From positions 310,001-374,000 of the forward strand of contig NZ_FQVN01000003.1 in assembly GCF_900129375.1 (NCBI RefSeq): a stretch of 64,000 nt of DNA, in the 5' to 3' direction. The notes under the pieces are model-generated. The model saw only the letters and a list, made by a program, of their open reading frames with translations, did no database searches and was not told where the DNA came from. Numbering within the stretch: position 1 is the stretch's first letter; each line of letters opens with the position of its first letter. The translations under genes were made by a program, and so were the position numbers. Source of the DNA: Streptoalloteichus hindustanus (GTDB taxonomy: Bacteria > Actinomycetota > Actinomycetes > Mycobacteriales > Pseudonocardiaceae). Shown one piece after another: positions 14,819 to 25,119 of this stretch.

Positions 14819-17425
14819 CTACGGCTGGGCTTCCTCGGCCGGGCCGCCGCCGCGGAGGGACCACAGCACGCCGTCCAGCTCGTCCGGCTTGACGAGCACC
14901 TCGCGCGCCTTGGAGCCCTCCGAGGGGCCGACCACGCCCCGGGTCTCCAGCAGGTCCATGAGCCGGCCGGCCTTCGCGAAGCCCACCCGCAGCTTGCGCT
15001 GCAGCATCGAGGTCGAGCCGAACTGGCTGGTGACGACCAGCTCGGTGGCCTGCACCAGCAGCTCCAGGTCGTCGCCGATGTCCGGGTCGACGTCCTTCTT
15101 CTCGCCGGGCTTGGCGGCGGTGACGCCGTCGGTGTAGTCGGGCTGCGCCTGTTGCTTGGTGAACGAGACGACCTCGGCGATCTCCTCGTCCGAGACGTAG
15201 GCGCCCTGCACGCGCACCGGCCGGCTCGCGCCCATGGGCAGGTACAGGCCGTCGCCCATGCCGATCAGCTTCTCCGCGCCCGGCTGGTCGAGGATGACCC
15301 GCGAGTCGGTGAGCGAGGAGGTGGCGAAGGCCAGCCGGGACGGCACGTTCGTCTTGATCAGGCCGGTGACCACGTCCACCGACGGCCGCTGGGTGGCCAG
15401 CACCAGGTGGATGCCGGCGGCCCGCGCCTTCTGCGTGATCCGCACAATCGCGTCCTCGACGTCGCGGGGCGCGGTCATCATCAGGTCGGCCAGCTCGTCG
15501 ACGATGGCCAGGATGTACGGGTAGGGCCGGTAGTCCCGCTCGCTGCCCGGCGGCGCGGTGATCTCCCCCGTCCGCACCTTCCGGTTGAAGTCGTCGATGT
15601 GCCGCACCCGGTTGACCTGCATGTCCTGGTACCGCTGCTCCATCTCCTCGACCAGCCAGGCCAGCGCGGCCGCGGCCTTCTTCGGCTGGGTGATGATGGG
15701 CGTGACCAGGTGCGGGATGCCCTCGTAGGGCGTCAGCTCGACCATCTTGGGGTCGATCAGGATCATCCGGACCTCGTCCGGCGTGGCCCTGGCCAGCAGC
15801 GAGACCAGCATCGAGTTGACGAAGCTGGACTTGCCGGAGCCGGTGGAGCCGGCCACCAGCAGGTGCGGCATCTTCGCCAGGTTCGCGGTGACGAAGTGGC
15901 CCTCGATGTCCTTGCCGAGCCCGATCACCAGCGGGTGGGCGTCCGACACGGCCTCGTCGGCGCGGAGCACGTCGCCGAGCCGGACCATCTCCCGGTCGCT
16001 GTTGGGCACCTCGATGCCGACCGCGGACTTGCCGGGGATCGGGGCGAGCAGCCGCACGTTGTCGGTGGCCGCGGCGTAGGCGATGTTCTTGGTCAGCGCG
16101 GTGATCTTCTCGACCTTCACGCCCGGCCCGAGTTCGACCTCGTACCTGGTGACCGTCGGCCCCCTGGTGAAGCCGGTGACCTGGGCGTCGATCGAGAACT
16201 GGTCCAGCACGCCGGTGATCGCCTCGATCATGGCGTCGTTGGCGCGGCTGCGGGCCCTCGGCGCGTCGCCGGCCGTGAGCAGGGTGGTGGGCGGGAGCTG
16301 GTAGTCGCCCTCCACGACCCGACCCAGGGCCGGCCGGTCCGCGGGCTTGGCCGCCGCCGGCGGCGTCGCGGCCCGCACCTGGCTGGCCCGGGTCCTGGCC
16401 GGTCGGGCCGGCTCCGGCGCGGGCTCCGGCTCGACGTCGTCCAGGCTGAGCTGGTCGGCCTCCGGCTCCTCGGACATGGCGGCCTGTCGCCGCCGCGACG
16501 GGCGCCGGAGCCGGACCGCGCCCTCACCGGCCGGGCCGGCGTCCCGCGTCCCGTCGTCCTCGTCACCGTGCTCGTCGTGCTCGTCCTCCGCCTCATGGCC
16601 GGCCCGGGTGAGCTGCCGCAGCCGGTCCGGGATCTCGCGCACCGGGGTGCCGGTGAGCACGAGCACGCCGTAGACGGCCAGCAGGATCAACAGCGGTCCG
16701 GCGACCCACAGCGACAGGTACCGCGCCAGGGGGTCACCCGCCAGCGCGCCCAGCACCCCGCCGGCGAACATGCGGTGGTCGTTGTCGGCCGGCATGCCGG
16801 AGAACTGGTGGAACAGGCCGAGAACCGACAGCACGAGCAGCAGTGAGCCGACCACGCGGCGCGGGCGGACCTCCGGTCGCGCCGCGCTGCGCATCAGCAC
16901 GATGCCGAAGGCGAACAACGCGATCGGCACGGCCACGGCGAGGGCGCCGACCGCGCTGCGGACCGCGCGCTCGATCCAGAGGCCCACCGGGCCACCGGCC
17001 CGCCACCACACGCCCGCCGCGGTGACCATCGCCAGCGCGACCAGTCCCAGCGCGAGGCCGTCCCTGCGGTGGGCGGGGTCGATCTCCCTGGTGCGCCCGA
17101 CCGCGCGCACCGCGCCGCCGACCCCCTTGGCGAGCAGGTTCCACGCCCGCCGGACCGCGGGGCCGAACCCGGAACCGCCGCGCTTCCGCGCCGGGGCCTT
17201 CTTCCGCGAGGAGCCCGACCGCGAGGACCCAGCCCCGCGCCGCGGCGTCCTCGCCGTCGACCCGGTGGACGTCCGTCCGGCCGCCCCGCCCGTGGTCCGC
17301 TTCCCGGTGGACTTCGCGGACTGACCCGACTTGGCCCCGCCTGACCTGGGAGAACTCGACCGCCCCCCGGTTCCGCCGCGACCTCGCGGCGTGCTTCCGC
17401 CCTTCGTCGTCGCGCGGCTCCCCAT
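14819..17425 (-). CDS. ftsK: FtsK/SpoIIIE DNA translocase
   Basis: Septal motor that pumps chromosomal DNA during division or sporulation. The N-terminal 100 residues are a basic Gly/Ser/Thr/Arg-rich tail, followed by four transmembrane helices (about 120-245). An acidic His/Asp/Glu linker (HEAEDEHDEHGDEDDG) comes next, then the RecA-like motor with Walker A GSTGSGKSS (about residue 527) and Walker B ILAIVDELADLMM. A C-terminal gamma winged helix (SMLQRKLRVGFAKAGRLMD) recognises polar DNA sequences. The ATG at 17425 (MGSRATTK) gives 868 aa; a GTG 45 bp upstream is possible but looks less conserved. Divergent from plsC. Confidence 0.93.
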   Translation of the reverse strand: MGSRATTKGGSTPRGRGGTGGRSSSPRSGGAKSGQSAKSTGKRTTGGAAGRTSTGSTARTPRRGAGSSRSGSSRKKAPARKRGGSGFGPAVRRAWNLLAKGVGGAVRAVGRTREIDPAHRRDGLALGLVALAMVTAAGVWWRAGGPVGLWIERAVRSAVGALAVAVPIALFAFGIVLMRSAARPEVRPRRVVGSLLLVLSVLGLFHQFSGMPADNDHRMFAGGVLGALAGDPLARYLSLWVAGPLLILLAVYGVLVLTGTPVREIPDRLRQLTRAGHEAEDEHDEHGDEDDGTRDAGPAGEGAVRLRRPSRRRQAAMSEEPEADQLSLDDVEPEPAPEPARPARTRASQVRAATPPAAAKPADRPALGRVVEGDYQLPPTTLLTAGDAPRARSRANDAMIEAITGVLDQFSIDAQVTGFTRGPTVTRYEVELGPGVKVEKITALTKNIAYAAATDNVRLLAPIPGKSAVGIEVPNSDREMVRLGDVLRADEAVSDAHPLVIGLGKDIEGHFVTANLAKMPHLLVAGSTGSGKSSFVNSMLVSLLARATPDEVRMILIDPKMVELTPYEGIPHLVTPIITQPKKAAAALAWLVEEMEQRYQDMQVNRVRHIDDFNRKVRTGEITAPPGSERDYRPYPYILAIVDELADLMMTAPRDVEDAIVRITQKARAAGIHLVLATQRPSVDVVTGLIKTNVPSRLAFATSSLTDSRVILDQPGAEKLIGMGDGLYLPMGASRPVRVQGAYVSDEEIAEVVSFTKQQAQPDYTDGVTAAKPGEKKDVDPDIGDDLELLVQATELVVTSQFGSTSMLQRKLRVGFAKAGRLMDLLETRGVVGPSEGSKAREVLVKPDELDGVLWSLRGGGPAEEAQP

Positions 17426-17563
17426 GTCCCACACGGTAGTCGCGTCCGCCCCTCGCGTCCCAACCGTCACGACCCGTCACGGCAGCCCCGCCCGAACGAC
17501 GGGGCGGGAAAATCGGCGGCCGGGGCCCACAGCGGCGAACCGACGTGCCATGCTGCACGCGCC

Positions 17564-18388
17564 ATGGTTGCCCTGCCTTCGCTCCCGAACGAGCCGACAC
17601 GCCGGCCGGCTCCGCGTCGCACCCGAACGCCGCGCCTGTGGCGCGTCCTCACCCGCGTCGACCAGGCCCTGGTCGCCCTGACCGGCCGCGTCGAGGTCAC
17701 CGGCGACGTGCCGGCCGACCTGCGGGGACGACCGCTGCTGCTGGCCGCCAACCACATCGGCGTGTTCGACGTGTTCGTCCTGATCGCCGCCTGCCGCCGG
17801 ATCGGCGTGTTCCCGAGATTCATGGCCACCGCCGGCCTGTTCGACACCCCGGTCCTGGGCTGGGCGCTGCGCCGGTCCGGACACGTCCGGGTGGACCGGG
17901 GCAAGGGCAACGTCACCGAGGCGTTCGACCACGCGGTCGCGACGCTGCGCGGGGGCGACCCGGTGCTGCTCTACCCGGAGGGCCGGATCAGCCGCGACCC
18001 CGGGCTGTGGCCGGAACGCGGCAAGAGCGGCGTCGCCCGCATGGCGTTGGCCGCCGGCGCGCCGGTCGTGCCGGTGAGCCAGTGGGGCGCGCACGAGGCG
18101 GTGTACTGGGGCACGCTCACGGTCGAGGGCTGGTCCGACGTCAAGCCGCTGCTCACCTCGTGGTTGCGGGCGTTGCGCGCGCGGCCGACGTTCCGGGTGC
18201 ACTTCGGGGCCCCGGTCGACCTGACCGGCCTGGACGCCGGCCGCCCCGGCGACGCCGTGCGGGCCAGGGACCGGATCATGCGGGCGATCACCGCCGGGCT
18301 GGCCCCGCTGCGCGCCGACGAGCCGCACCAGCCGCGCTTCCACGACCCGACGCGGCCCACCGACGGCCGCAGTCCCTGGAAGCCGTGA
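17564..18388 (+). CDS. plsC: 1-acyl-sn-glycerol-3-phosphate acyltransferase (PlsC)
   Basis: Membrane-associated acyltransferase that acylates lysophosphatidic acid in phospholipid synthesis, 274 residues. Motif I is NHIGVFD (NHxxxxD, about residues 65-71), motif II about FPRFMATAGLF, motif III LLYPEGRISRDPG and motif IV APVVPVSQWGAHE. A basic Pro-rich N-terminus ([13 protein letters not shown]) precedes one hydrophobic segment. It starts with the ATG at 17564, 138 bp from the divergent ftsK start. Whether it works on LPA or on another lysolipid cannot be judged from sequence. Confidence 0.88.
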   Translation: MVALPSLPNEPTRRPAPRRTRTPRLWRVLTRVDQALVALTGRVEVTGDVPADLRGRPLLLAANHIGVFDVFVLIAACRRIGVFPRFMATAGLFDTPVLGWALRRSGHVRVDRGKGNVTEAFDHAVATLRGGDPVLLYPEGRISRDPGLWPERGKSGVARMALAAGAPVVPVSQWGAHEAVYWGTLTVEGWSDVKPLLTSWLRALRARPTFRVHFGAPVDLTGLDAGRPGDAVRARDRIMRAITAGLAPLRADEPHQPRFHDPTRPTDGRSPWKP

Positions 18389-18567
18389 GCGGCGCGCCCT
18401 GACCGTCGAGGAACGCCGTCAGGGTCGCGACGCCCGGCTCCGGGAACCGAAAGCCACCCCAACGGTGGTTCGCCCACCCACTCGACGAGGCGACCGCCCG
18501 GAGCGGTCCGGCGGCGACGAGGCGCGCGTCAGCTGACTCGCAGCGGGCGTGGGCGAAGGAAAGTGCT

Positions 18568-18621
18568 GGTCACGGGGCCACGGGGTGATCAGCGCCCAGG
18601 GAGGGCGCGCACCCCGTGACC
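18568..18621 (-). terminator. Compound hairpin downstream of rnj, with two competing 5' arms
   Basis: GGTCACGGGG (18568-18577) pairs with CCCCGTGACC (18612-18621). The overlapping 3' arm CACCCCGTG (18610-18618) can instead pair with CACGGGGTG (18579-18587). An inner hairpin GCGCCC-AGGGA-GGGCGC (18592-18608) fits inside either stem. No T-run. It is a likely rnj terminator, 27 bp past its stop. Confidence 0.6.
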
Positions 18622-18648
18622 CCGATTCCGCTGCGGGAGCCCCGCTGG

Positions 18649-21326
<2,678 letters not shown>

Positions 21327-21409
21327 CTAATCCACCGCACCGGGGGGAGTCGCCCGGCTGCGGGCGCCATGCCGCCCAGGTGGCGCCGCCGTCAGCACCT
21401 CATAGTGGC

Positions 21410-22036
21410 TCAGAGACCCCGACGCAGTCCCCGCACCACCTCGACATCCGCCTGATCGCCGACGAACTCCACCTGAACGGCCGCACGGCCGAAGGCGTAG
21501 AGCAACAGTTCGGCGGGCGCGCCGACGACGGCGACGGCGCGCGGGCCACGCCGGACGACGGCCTCGGTCCCGTCCGGCCGCCGCAGCGCGACGCCGACGG
21601 GGCTGCGCCGGAAGGCGAGCCGGCCGATCCGCTCGACCGCCCGCCACGCCGCCGCGTCCCGCGCGGGCTCCTCGGGGCGGGGCCGCCACCCCTCCCGCGC
21701 CCGCCGCACGTCCTCGTGGTGCACGAGGAACTCCGCGCTGTTGGCCGCCTCGTCGACGCGCGGCAGGGAGAACGGGGACCAGCGGGGCGGCCCGGCCCGC
21801 AGCGTCCGCACGAGGTGCCCCCACGGTTGCTCGGCGATCCGGCGTTGCACCCGTTCGGTGTAACCGGCCAGCGGTCGGAGCAGGATGCCCGGGGCGGCGT
21901 CCGGCCGCCGCTCGCGCAGCACGAGGTGCGCGGCGAGGTCCCTGGTGCGCCATCCCGCGCACAGGGTCGGCTCGTCCGGCCCGAGGCGGTCGAGCAGATC
22001 GCAGAGCTGACGCCGTTCGTCCCTGGCCACACCCAT
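21410..22036 (-). CDS. TIGR03085-type protein (DinB/maleylpyruvate isomerase-like fold)
   Basis: 208 residues. MGVARDERRQLCDLLDRLGP, TLCAGWRTRDLAAHLVLRE and VDEAANSAEFLVHHEDVRRA are characteristic of the actinobacterial TIGR03085 group within the DinB/MDMPI superfamily. The histidines of AAHLVLRE and LVHHEDVRR are at the metal-binding positions. Biochemical function is unknown; relatives are mycothiol- or bacillithiol-dependent enzymes. The ATG at 22036 is preceded by TACGGT at 6 bp, suggesting a leaderless transcript. It lies between the ACT-domain gene and dapA. Confidence 0.75.
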   Translation of the reverse strand: MGVARDERRQLCDLLDRLGPDEPTLCAGWRTRDLAAHLVLRERRPDAAPGILLRPLAGYTERVQRRIAEQPWGHLVRTLRAGPPRWSPFSLPRVDEAANSAEFLVHHEDVRRAREGWRPRPEEPARDAAAWRAVERIGRLAFRRSPVGVALRRPDGTEAVVRRGPRAVAVVGAPAELLLYAFGRAAVQVEFVGDQADVEVVRGLRRGL

Positions 22037-22042
22037 GTGATC

Positions 22043-22048
22043 ACCGTA
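22043..22048 (-). promoter_or_regulatory. Probable -10 element of the TIGR03085 gene (leaderless)
   Basis: TACGGT on the minus strand, 6 bp upstream of the ATG at 22036. No Shine-Dalgarno sequence is visible. Confidence 0.35.
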
Positions 22049-22064
22049 CGCCGGGCTGACCGCG

Positions 22065-22084
22065 GGACGCGGGCGGCCGCGTCC
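22065..22084 (-). terminator. Hairpin after the ACT-domain gene
   Basis: GGACGCGG (22065-22072) and CCGCGTCC (22077-22084), flanked by ACGCCGG/CCGGCGT that can extend the stem. It is 30 bp past the stop of the ACT gene. No T-run. Confidence 0.5.
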
Positions 22085-22113
22085 GGCGTCAGTGTCGGGA
22101 TGCCGCCGCCGGG

Positions 22114-22542
22114 TCAGGCCTGCTCGTGCACGGTGTGCCCGGCGGAGCGCAACGCGGCGACCGCGGTCGCCAGGTCCTTCTCCCGCACGAGCACGTGGTC
22201 GGTGTCGAAGGTGGACACCGCGAACAGCGCGACGCCGGCGTCGGCCAGCGCCCCGGACAGGTTCGCCAGGATGCCGGTGAGGGCGAAGTCCAGCGGACCG
22301 CGCACGGTGAGGACCCGCCAGTCCCCCTCCACGCGGGCGCCGGCGGGCGCGTGCCCCTCCGGGCACACGACCGACAGCTCGTCCGGGCTCCTGGTCACCG
22401 ACACCAGACCGACCGCGCCCCAGACCCCGGCCGGCACCGGGTGGTCCGGCGCGAGCCGGGCCACCACGTGCCGACCGGGCAGCACGTCGAGGGTCAGGCC
22501 GGCCTCGCCGACCGGCCCGGCCCCCTCCTCGGACACCGGCAA
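22114..22542 (-). CDS. ACT-domain protein (ACT_7/CASTOR-like)
   Basis: About 142 residues, likely two tandem ACT folds: LTLDVLPGRHVVARLAP and TRSPDELSVVCPEG in the first, WRVLTVRGPLDFALTGILANLSGAL and VSTFDTDHVLVREKDLATAV in the second. Such small double-ACT proteins resemble the amino-acid-sensing ACT_7 family; the ligand is unknown. The TTG at 22542 is favoured because GAGGG lies 8 bp upstream; a GTG two codons later is possible. It begins 4 bp after the thyX stop, so it is co-transcribed with thyX. Confidence 0.75.
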   Translation of the reverse strand: MPVSEEGAGPVGEAGLTLDVLPGRHVVARLAPDHPVPAGVWGAVGLVSVTRSPDELSVVCPEGHAPAGARVEGDWRVLTVRGPLDFALTGILANLSGALADAGVALFAVSTFDTDHVLVREKDLATAVAALRSAGHTVHEQA

Positions 22543-22546
22543 GTGC

Positions 22547-23299
22547 TCAGCCCTCGGTCACCAGCGGGCTGGAGGCGACCTCGGTGCCGTCGGCCAGCGC
22601 GGTGATCTCGAAGTCGCTGAACACGTTCGGCGCGGCCTTCTGGAGCTGCCGCAGGCACTCGATGGCGAGCGCGCGGATCTCGACGTCGGCCGCCTCGGTG
22701 GCGCGCATCGCGACGAAGTGCCGCCACGCGCGGTAGTTGCCGGTGACGACGATGCGGGTCTCGGTCGCGTTCGGCAGCACCGCGCGCGCCGCCTGCCTGG
22801 CCTGCTTGCGCCGGAGGGTGCCGTTGGGCACGTCGGCGAACTTCTTCTCCAGGTCGACCAGCAACTCGTTGTAGGCGTCCTGCGCGGCCTGGGTGGCGGC
22901 CAGGAACTTCGCGTGCAGCTCGGGGTCGGAGGCGATCACGTCCGGCTCGACCATGGCCGCGTCCTTCTCCGGGACGTAGCGCTGGGACAGCTGCGAGTAC
23001 GAGAAGTGGCGGTGCCGGATCAGCTCGTGGGTCAGCGAGCGGGAGATGCCGCTGATGTAGAAGCTCACCGAGCCGTGCTCCAGCACGGACAGGTGCCCCA
23101 CCTCGATGATGTGACGGATGTAGCCGGCGTTGGTGGCCGTCGCCGGGTTGGGCTTGCGCCAGGACTGGTAGCAGGCGCGGCCGGCGAACTCGGCCAGCGC
23201 CTGACCGCCGTCGGCGTCGGTGGACCACGGCACGTCCGCCGGCGGGAAGAACTCCGTCCTGGCGACCAACTGCACCTTCGGCGACACCGTCTCGACCAC
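22547..23299 (-). CDS. thyX: Flavin-dependent thymidylate synthase
   Basis: Makes dTMP from dUMP with FAD and methylenetetrahydrofolate. The ThyX signature RHRx7S is present as [14 protein letters not shown] at about residues 95-108. Other conserved blocks are [31 protein letters not shown] and [19 protein letters not shown]. The GTG at 23299 ([15 protein letters not shown]) gives 250 aa, exactly the usual length, with an AAAGGGG ribosome site 9 bp before it. Upstream translation to 23491 is non-coding. It is divergent from the RHH gene, whose tandem-box promoter lies 138-202 bp upstream and could also influence thyX. Confidence 0.95.
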   Translation of the reverse strand: MVETVSPKVQLVARTEFFPPADVPWSTDADGGQALAEFAGRACYQSWRKPNPATATNAGYIRHIIEVGHLSVLEHGSVSFYISGISRSLTHELIRHRHFSYSQLSQRYVPEKDAAMVEPDVIASDPELHAKFLAATQAAQDAYNELLVDLEKKFADVPNGTLRRKQARQAARAVLPNATETRIVVTGNYRAWRHFVAMRATEAADVEIRALAIECLRQLQKAAPNVFSDFEITALADGTEVASSPLVTEG

Positions 23300-23436
23300 G
23301 GCGACCGTCCCCTTTCTCCCCCGGCGGCCCACGCCCACCGACCTCGCGTCTTCCGAACAAGGCAGGTTACGGCGTGCCCGGGACCCCGTCGAAATCGCCT
23401 GCGGACGCCGCGACGGACAGTCACGATCAAGCCGCG

Positions 23437-23501
23437 TGACATCAGATGTGATGTCACACGATCGGTTGACTGACATCAGTGATGACGTCATAGTGACGTC
23501 A
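23437..23501. promoter_or_regulatory. Array of five TGAYRTCA boxes over the RHH promoter
   Basis: Eight-base boxes matching TGAYRTCA begin at 23437, 23449, 23471, 23483 and 23494, that is 12, 22, 12 and 11 bp apart (about one helical turn, with one position skipped). They cover the promoter, and the last overlaps the ATG of the RHH gene. Tandem 8-bp palindromic boxes are the known binding mode of ribbon-helix-helix repressors such as MetJ. Confidence 0.75.
23466..23494 (+). promoter_or_regulatory. Leaderless promoter of the RHH gene
   Basis: TTGACT (23466-23471), a 17-bp spacer and CATAGT (23489-23494), followed after 6 bp by the ATG at 23501. There is no Shine-Dalgarno sequence. The spacing implies transcription starting at or next to the start codon. 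Confidence 0.7.
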
Positions 23502-24031
23502 TGGAACTGGAGCCGTACGTCGCACAGATCCGGGACGGCCTGGGGTCCGCCGTCTCGACGGCGGACCCCGAGGTCCAGCGCACGGCCGCGCTGCTGGCCG
23601 GGGCGCTGGAGCCGGCCGCGCGGCTGGCCCTCATGAACGCGTTGTCCGACCTGGCGGCCGAGGTCACCGCGGCCTGGGACGACGGCGTGGTGGAGGTGCG
23701 GCTGGCCGGCAGGGACGTGCGGGTGGTGGTCACCCGCACCGACCAGCCCGCCGGGGACCGACCCGAACCGGGGCAGGCGCCGCCGCCCCCGCCTCCGCCG
23801 CCGGCCGACGGCGGCGACATCAGCCGGATCACCCTCCGGCTGCTCGACGAGATCAAGGCCAGGGCCGAGCGGGCCGCGTCGGCGCAGGGCGTGTCCCTGA
23901 ACACCTGGGTGTCCCAGGCGGTGCAGGGGGCGCTGGGGACCCAGGGCCGACGGGACCGGGCCGAGCGACCCGAGGAGCCGAACCGGGACGGCCGCCCCGG
24001 CGGTCGGGTCCGCGGCTGGGTCCAGGGCTGA
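23501..24031 (+). CDS. Ribbon-helix-helix DNA-binding protein (HicB/Arc-like), probable autorepressor
   Basis: 176 residues. The N-terminal 80 residues ([16 protein letters not shown] ... [17 protein letters not shown]) form a helical plus beta segment of unknown role, then a Pro run (PPPPPPPP). The RHH fold is at about 108-148 ([20 protein letters not shown], then [17 protein letters not shown]), the pattern of HicB/CopG-type domains. A basic tail ends the protein. No HicA toxin is adjacent; instead a DUF4097 gene follows 17 bp downstream. The five-box operator over its own leaderless promoter supports autoregulation. Confidence 0.8.
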   Translation: MELEPYVAQIRDGLGSAVSTADPEVQRTAALLAGALEPAARLALMNALSDLAAEVTAAWDDGVVEVRLAGRDVRVVVTRTDQPAGDRPEPGQAPPPPPPPPADGGDISRITLRLLDEIKARAERAASAQGVSLNTWVSQAVQGALGTQGRRDRAERPEEPNRDGRPGGRVRGWVQG

Positions 24032-24048
24032 GCGTGAGGGGAGCGAGC

Positions 24049-24960
24049 ATGACCGACGGGGGAACGACGCCGGACGCGCACGAGGTCGTGCGGCGGGACA
24101 GCTTCACGGTGACCGGTCCGGTCGAGGTCGACGTGGCGGTCGCGGCCGGCCGGGTCGAGGTGCGGCTGGGCGACGACCCGGAACTGCGGGTCGAGGTGCG
24201 GCACGCGCCCGAGGCGACCGGGGCGTTCACCACCGGCCTCACCGGCCTGGTCAGCTGGGTGACCAGCCAGTTCGGCGGACGCGACGACGCGCCGGCCGAG
24301 CCGGGCGGGGAGGCGGTCCGGCAGACGCGGGTCGAGCTGACCGGGCAGCGGCTCGTGGTGCGCACGCCCAAGGCGCTGCCGCTGAAGCTGGTGCCCGTCG
24401 CGGTCACCGTGCACGCCCCGAACGGGGCACAGGTCTTCGTGCACAGCGGCACCGCGGACGTGACCGTCACCGGCGCGGCGCAGCGGGTGGACGTCACGAC
24501 CGGCACCGGCGACGTGACGGTGGACCGGGTCGAGGGCAAGGCGTCGGTGCACACCGGGGCCGGCGCCGTGCGACTCGGCCCGATGCTCGGCGGCCTGCGC
24601 GCCCGCACCGGCACCGGGGACCTGGAGGTGTCCTCGGTCGACGGTCCGGCGACCCTGCTCAGCGGCAGCGGCGACGTGTGGCTGGGCGCGGTCCGGGCCG
24701 ACGTCACCGCGCGCACCGGCACCGGGGACCTCACGGTCGCCGACGCGGCCGGCGGCCGGATCGAGCTGCAGAGCGGCTCCGGCGAGGTCCGGGTGGGCGT
24801 GCGCTCCGGCGTGGTCGCCGAGGTCGACCTCAGCTCGGGGTCCGGCACGGCGCGCAGCGAGCTGTCCGTGCTGGACCGGGCGCCGGAGGAGCCGACCACC
24901 GTCTGGCTGCGTGGGCGGACCGGCTCCGGCGACGCGGTGGTCACGACCGCGGTCGGCTGA
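24049..24960 (+). CDS. DUF4097-family beta-repeat protein
   Basis: 303 residues. From about residue 130 onward, repeated Thr/Gly/Asp units ([65 protein letters not shown]) spaced about 20 residues apart indicate a right-handed beta-solenoid of the DUF4097 (adhesin-like) type. No signal peptide or membrane helix is visible, so it is probably cytoplasmic. The ATG at 24049 has GGGGAG 6 bp before it; a GTG at 24034 is the alternative. Co-transcribed with the RHH gene. Function is unknown; some relatives sit with membrane-stress or toxin-antitoxin-like genes. Confidence 0.82.
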   Translation: MTDGGTTPDAHEVVRRDSFTVTGPVEVDVAVAAGRVEVRLGDDPELRVEVRHAPEATGAFTTGLTGLVSWVTSQFGGRDDAPAEPGGEAVRQTRVELTGQRLVVRTPKALPLKLVPVAVTVHAPNGAQVFVHSGTADVTVTGAAQRVDVTTGTGDVTVDRVEGKASVHTGAGAVRLGPMLGGLRARTGTGDLEVSSVDGPATLLSGSGDVWLGAVRADVTARTGTGDLTVADAAGGRIELQSGSGEVRVGVRSGVVAEVDLSSGSGTARSELSVLDRAPEEPTTVWLRGRTGSGDAVVTTAVG

Positions 24961-24970
24961 GCGCGGCGGC

Positions 24971-25007
24971 GGCACGAGGTGACCACCAGGGGGTGTCACC
25001 TCGTGCC
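24971..25007. terminator. Bidirectional hairpin terminator
   Basis: GGCACGAGGTGAC (24971-24983) and GTCACCTCGTGCC (24995-25007), perfect 13-bp arms with an 11-bp loop, between the convergent DUF4097 and AlkX-like genes. Confidence 0.7.
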
Positions 25008-25034
25008 GCTCGCGCCGCGTTGCGTGACCAGACA

Positions 25035-25079
25035 GGGCTGATCGGGGCGGGGCTGATCGGGGCGGGGCCGGTCGGAACG
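25035..25079. repeat. 15-bp tandem repeat, 2-3 copies
   Basis: GGGCTGATCGGGGCG occurs twice head-to-tail (25035-25049, 25050-25064), then a degenerate third copy (25065-25079). It is short and intergenic, probably a slippage product. Confidence 0.6.
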
Positions 25080-25119
25080 GTGTCTCCGGTCAGGTCCCGG
25101 TCAGGGTGGGGCGCCGCGG

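Noticed and set aside
23501-24031. HicAB toxin-antitoxin system
   Set aside because: The RHH domain is HicB/Arc-like, but no HicA-type small toxin lies next to it; the neighbours are thyX and DUF4097.
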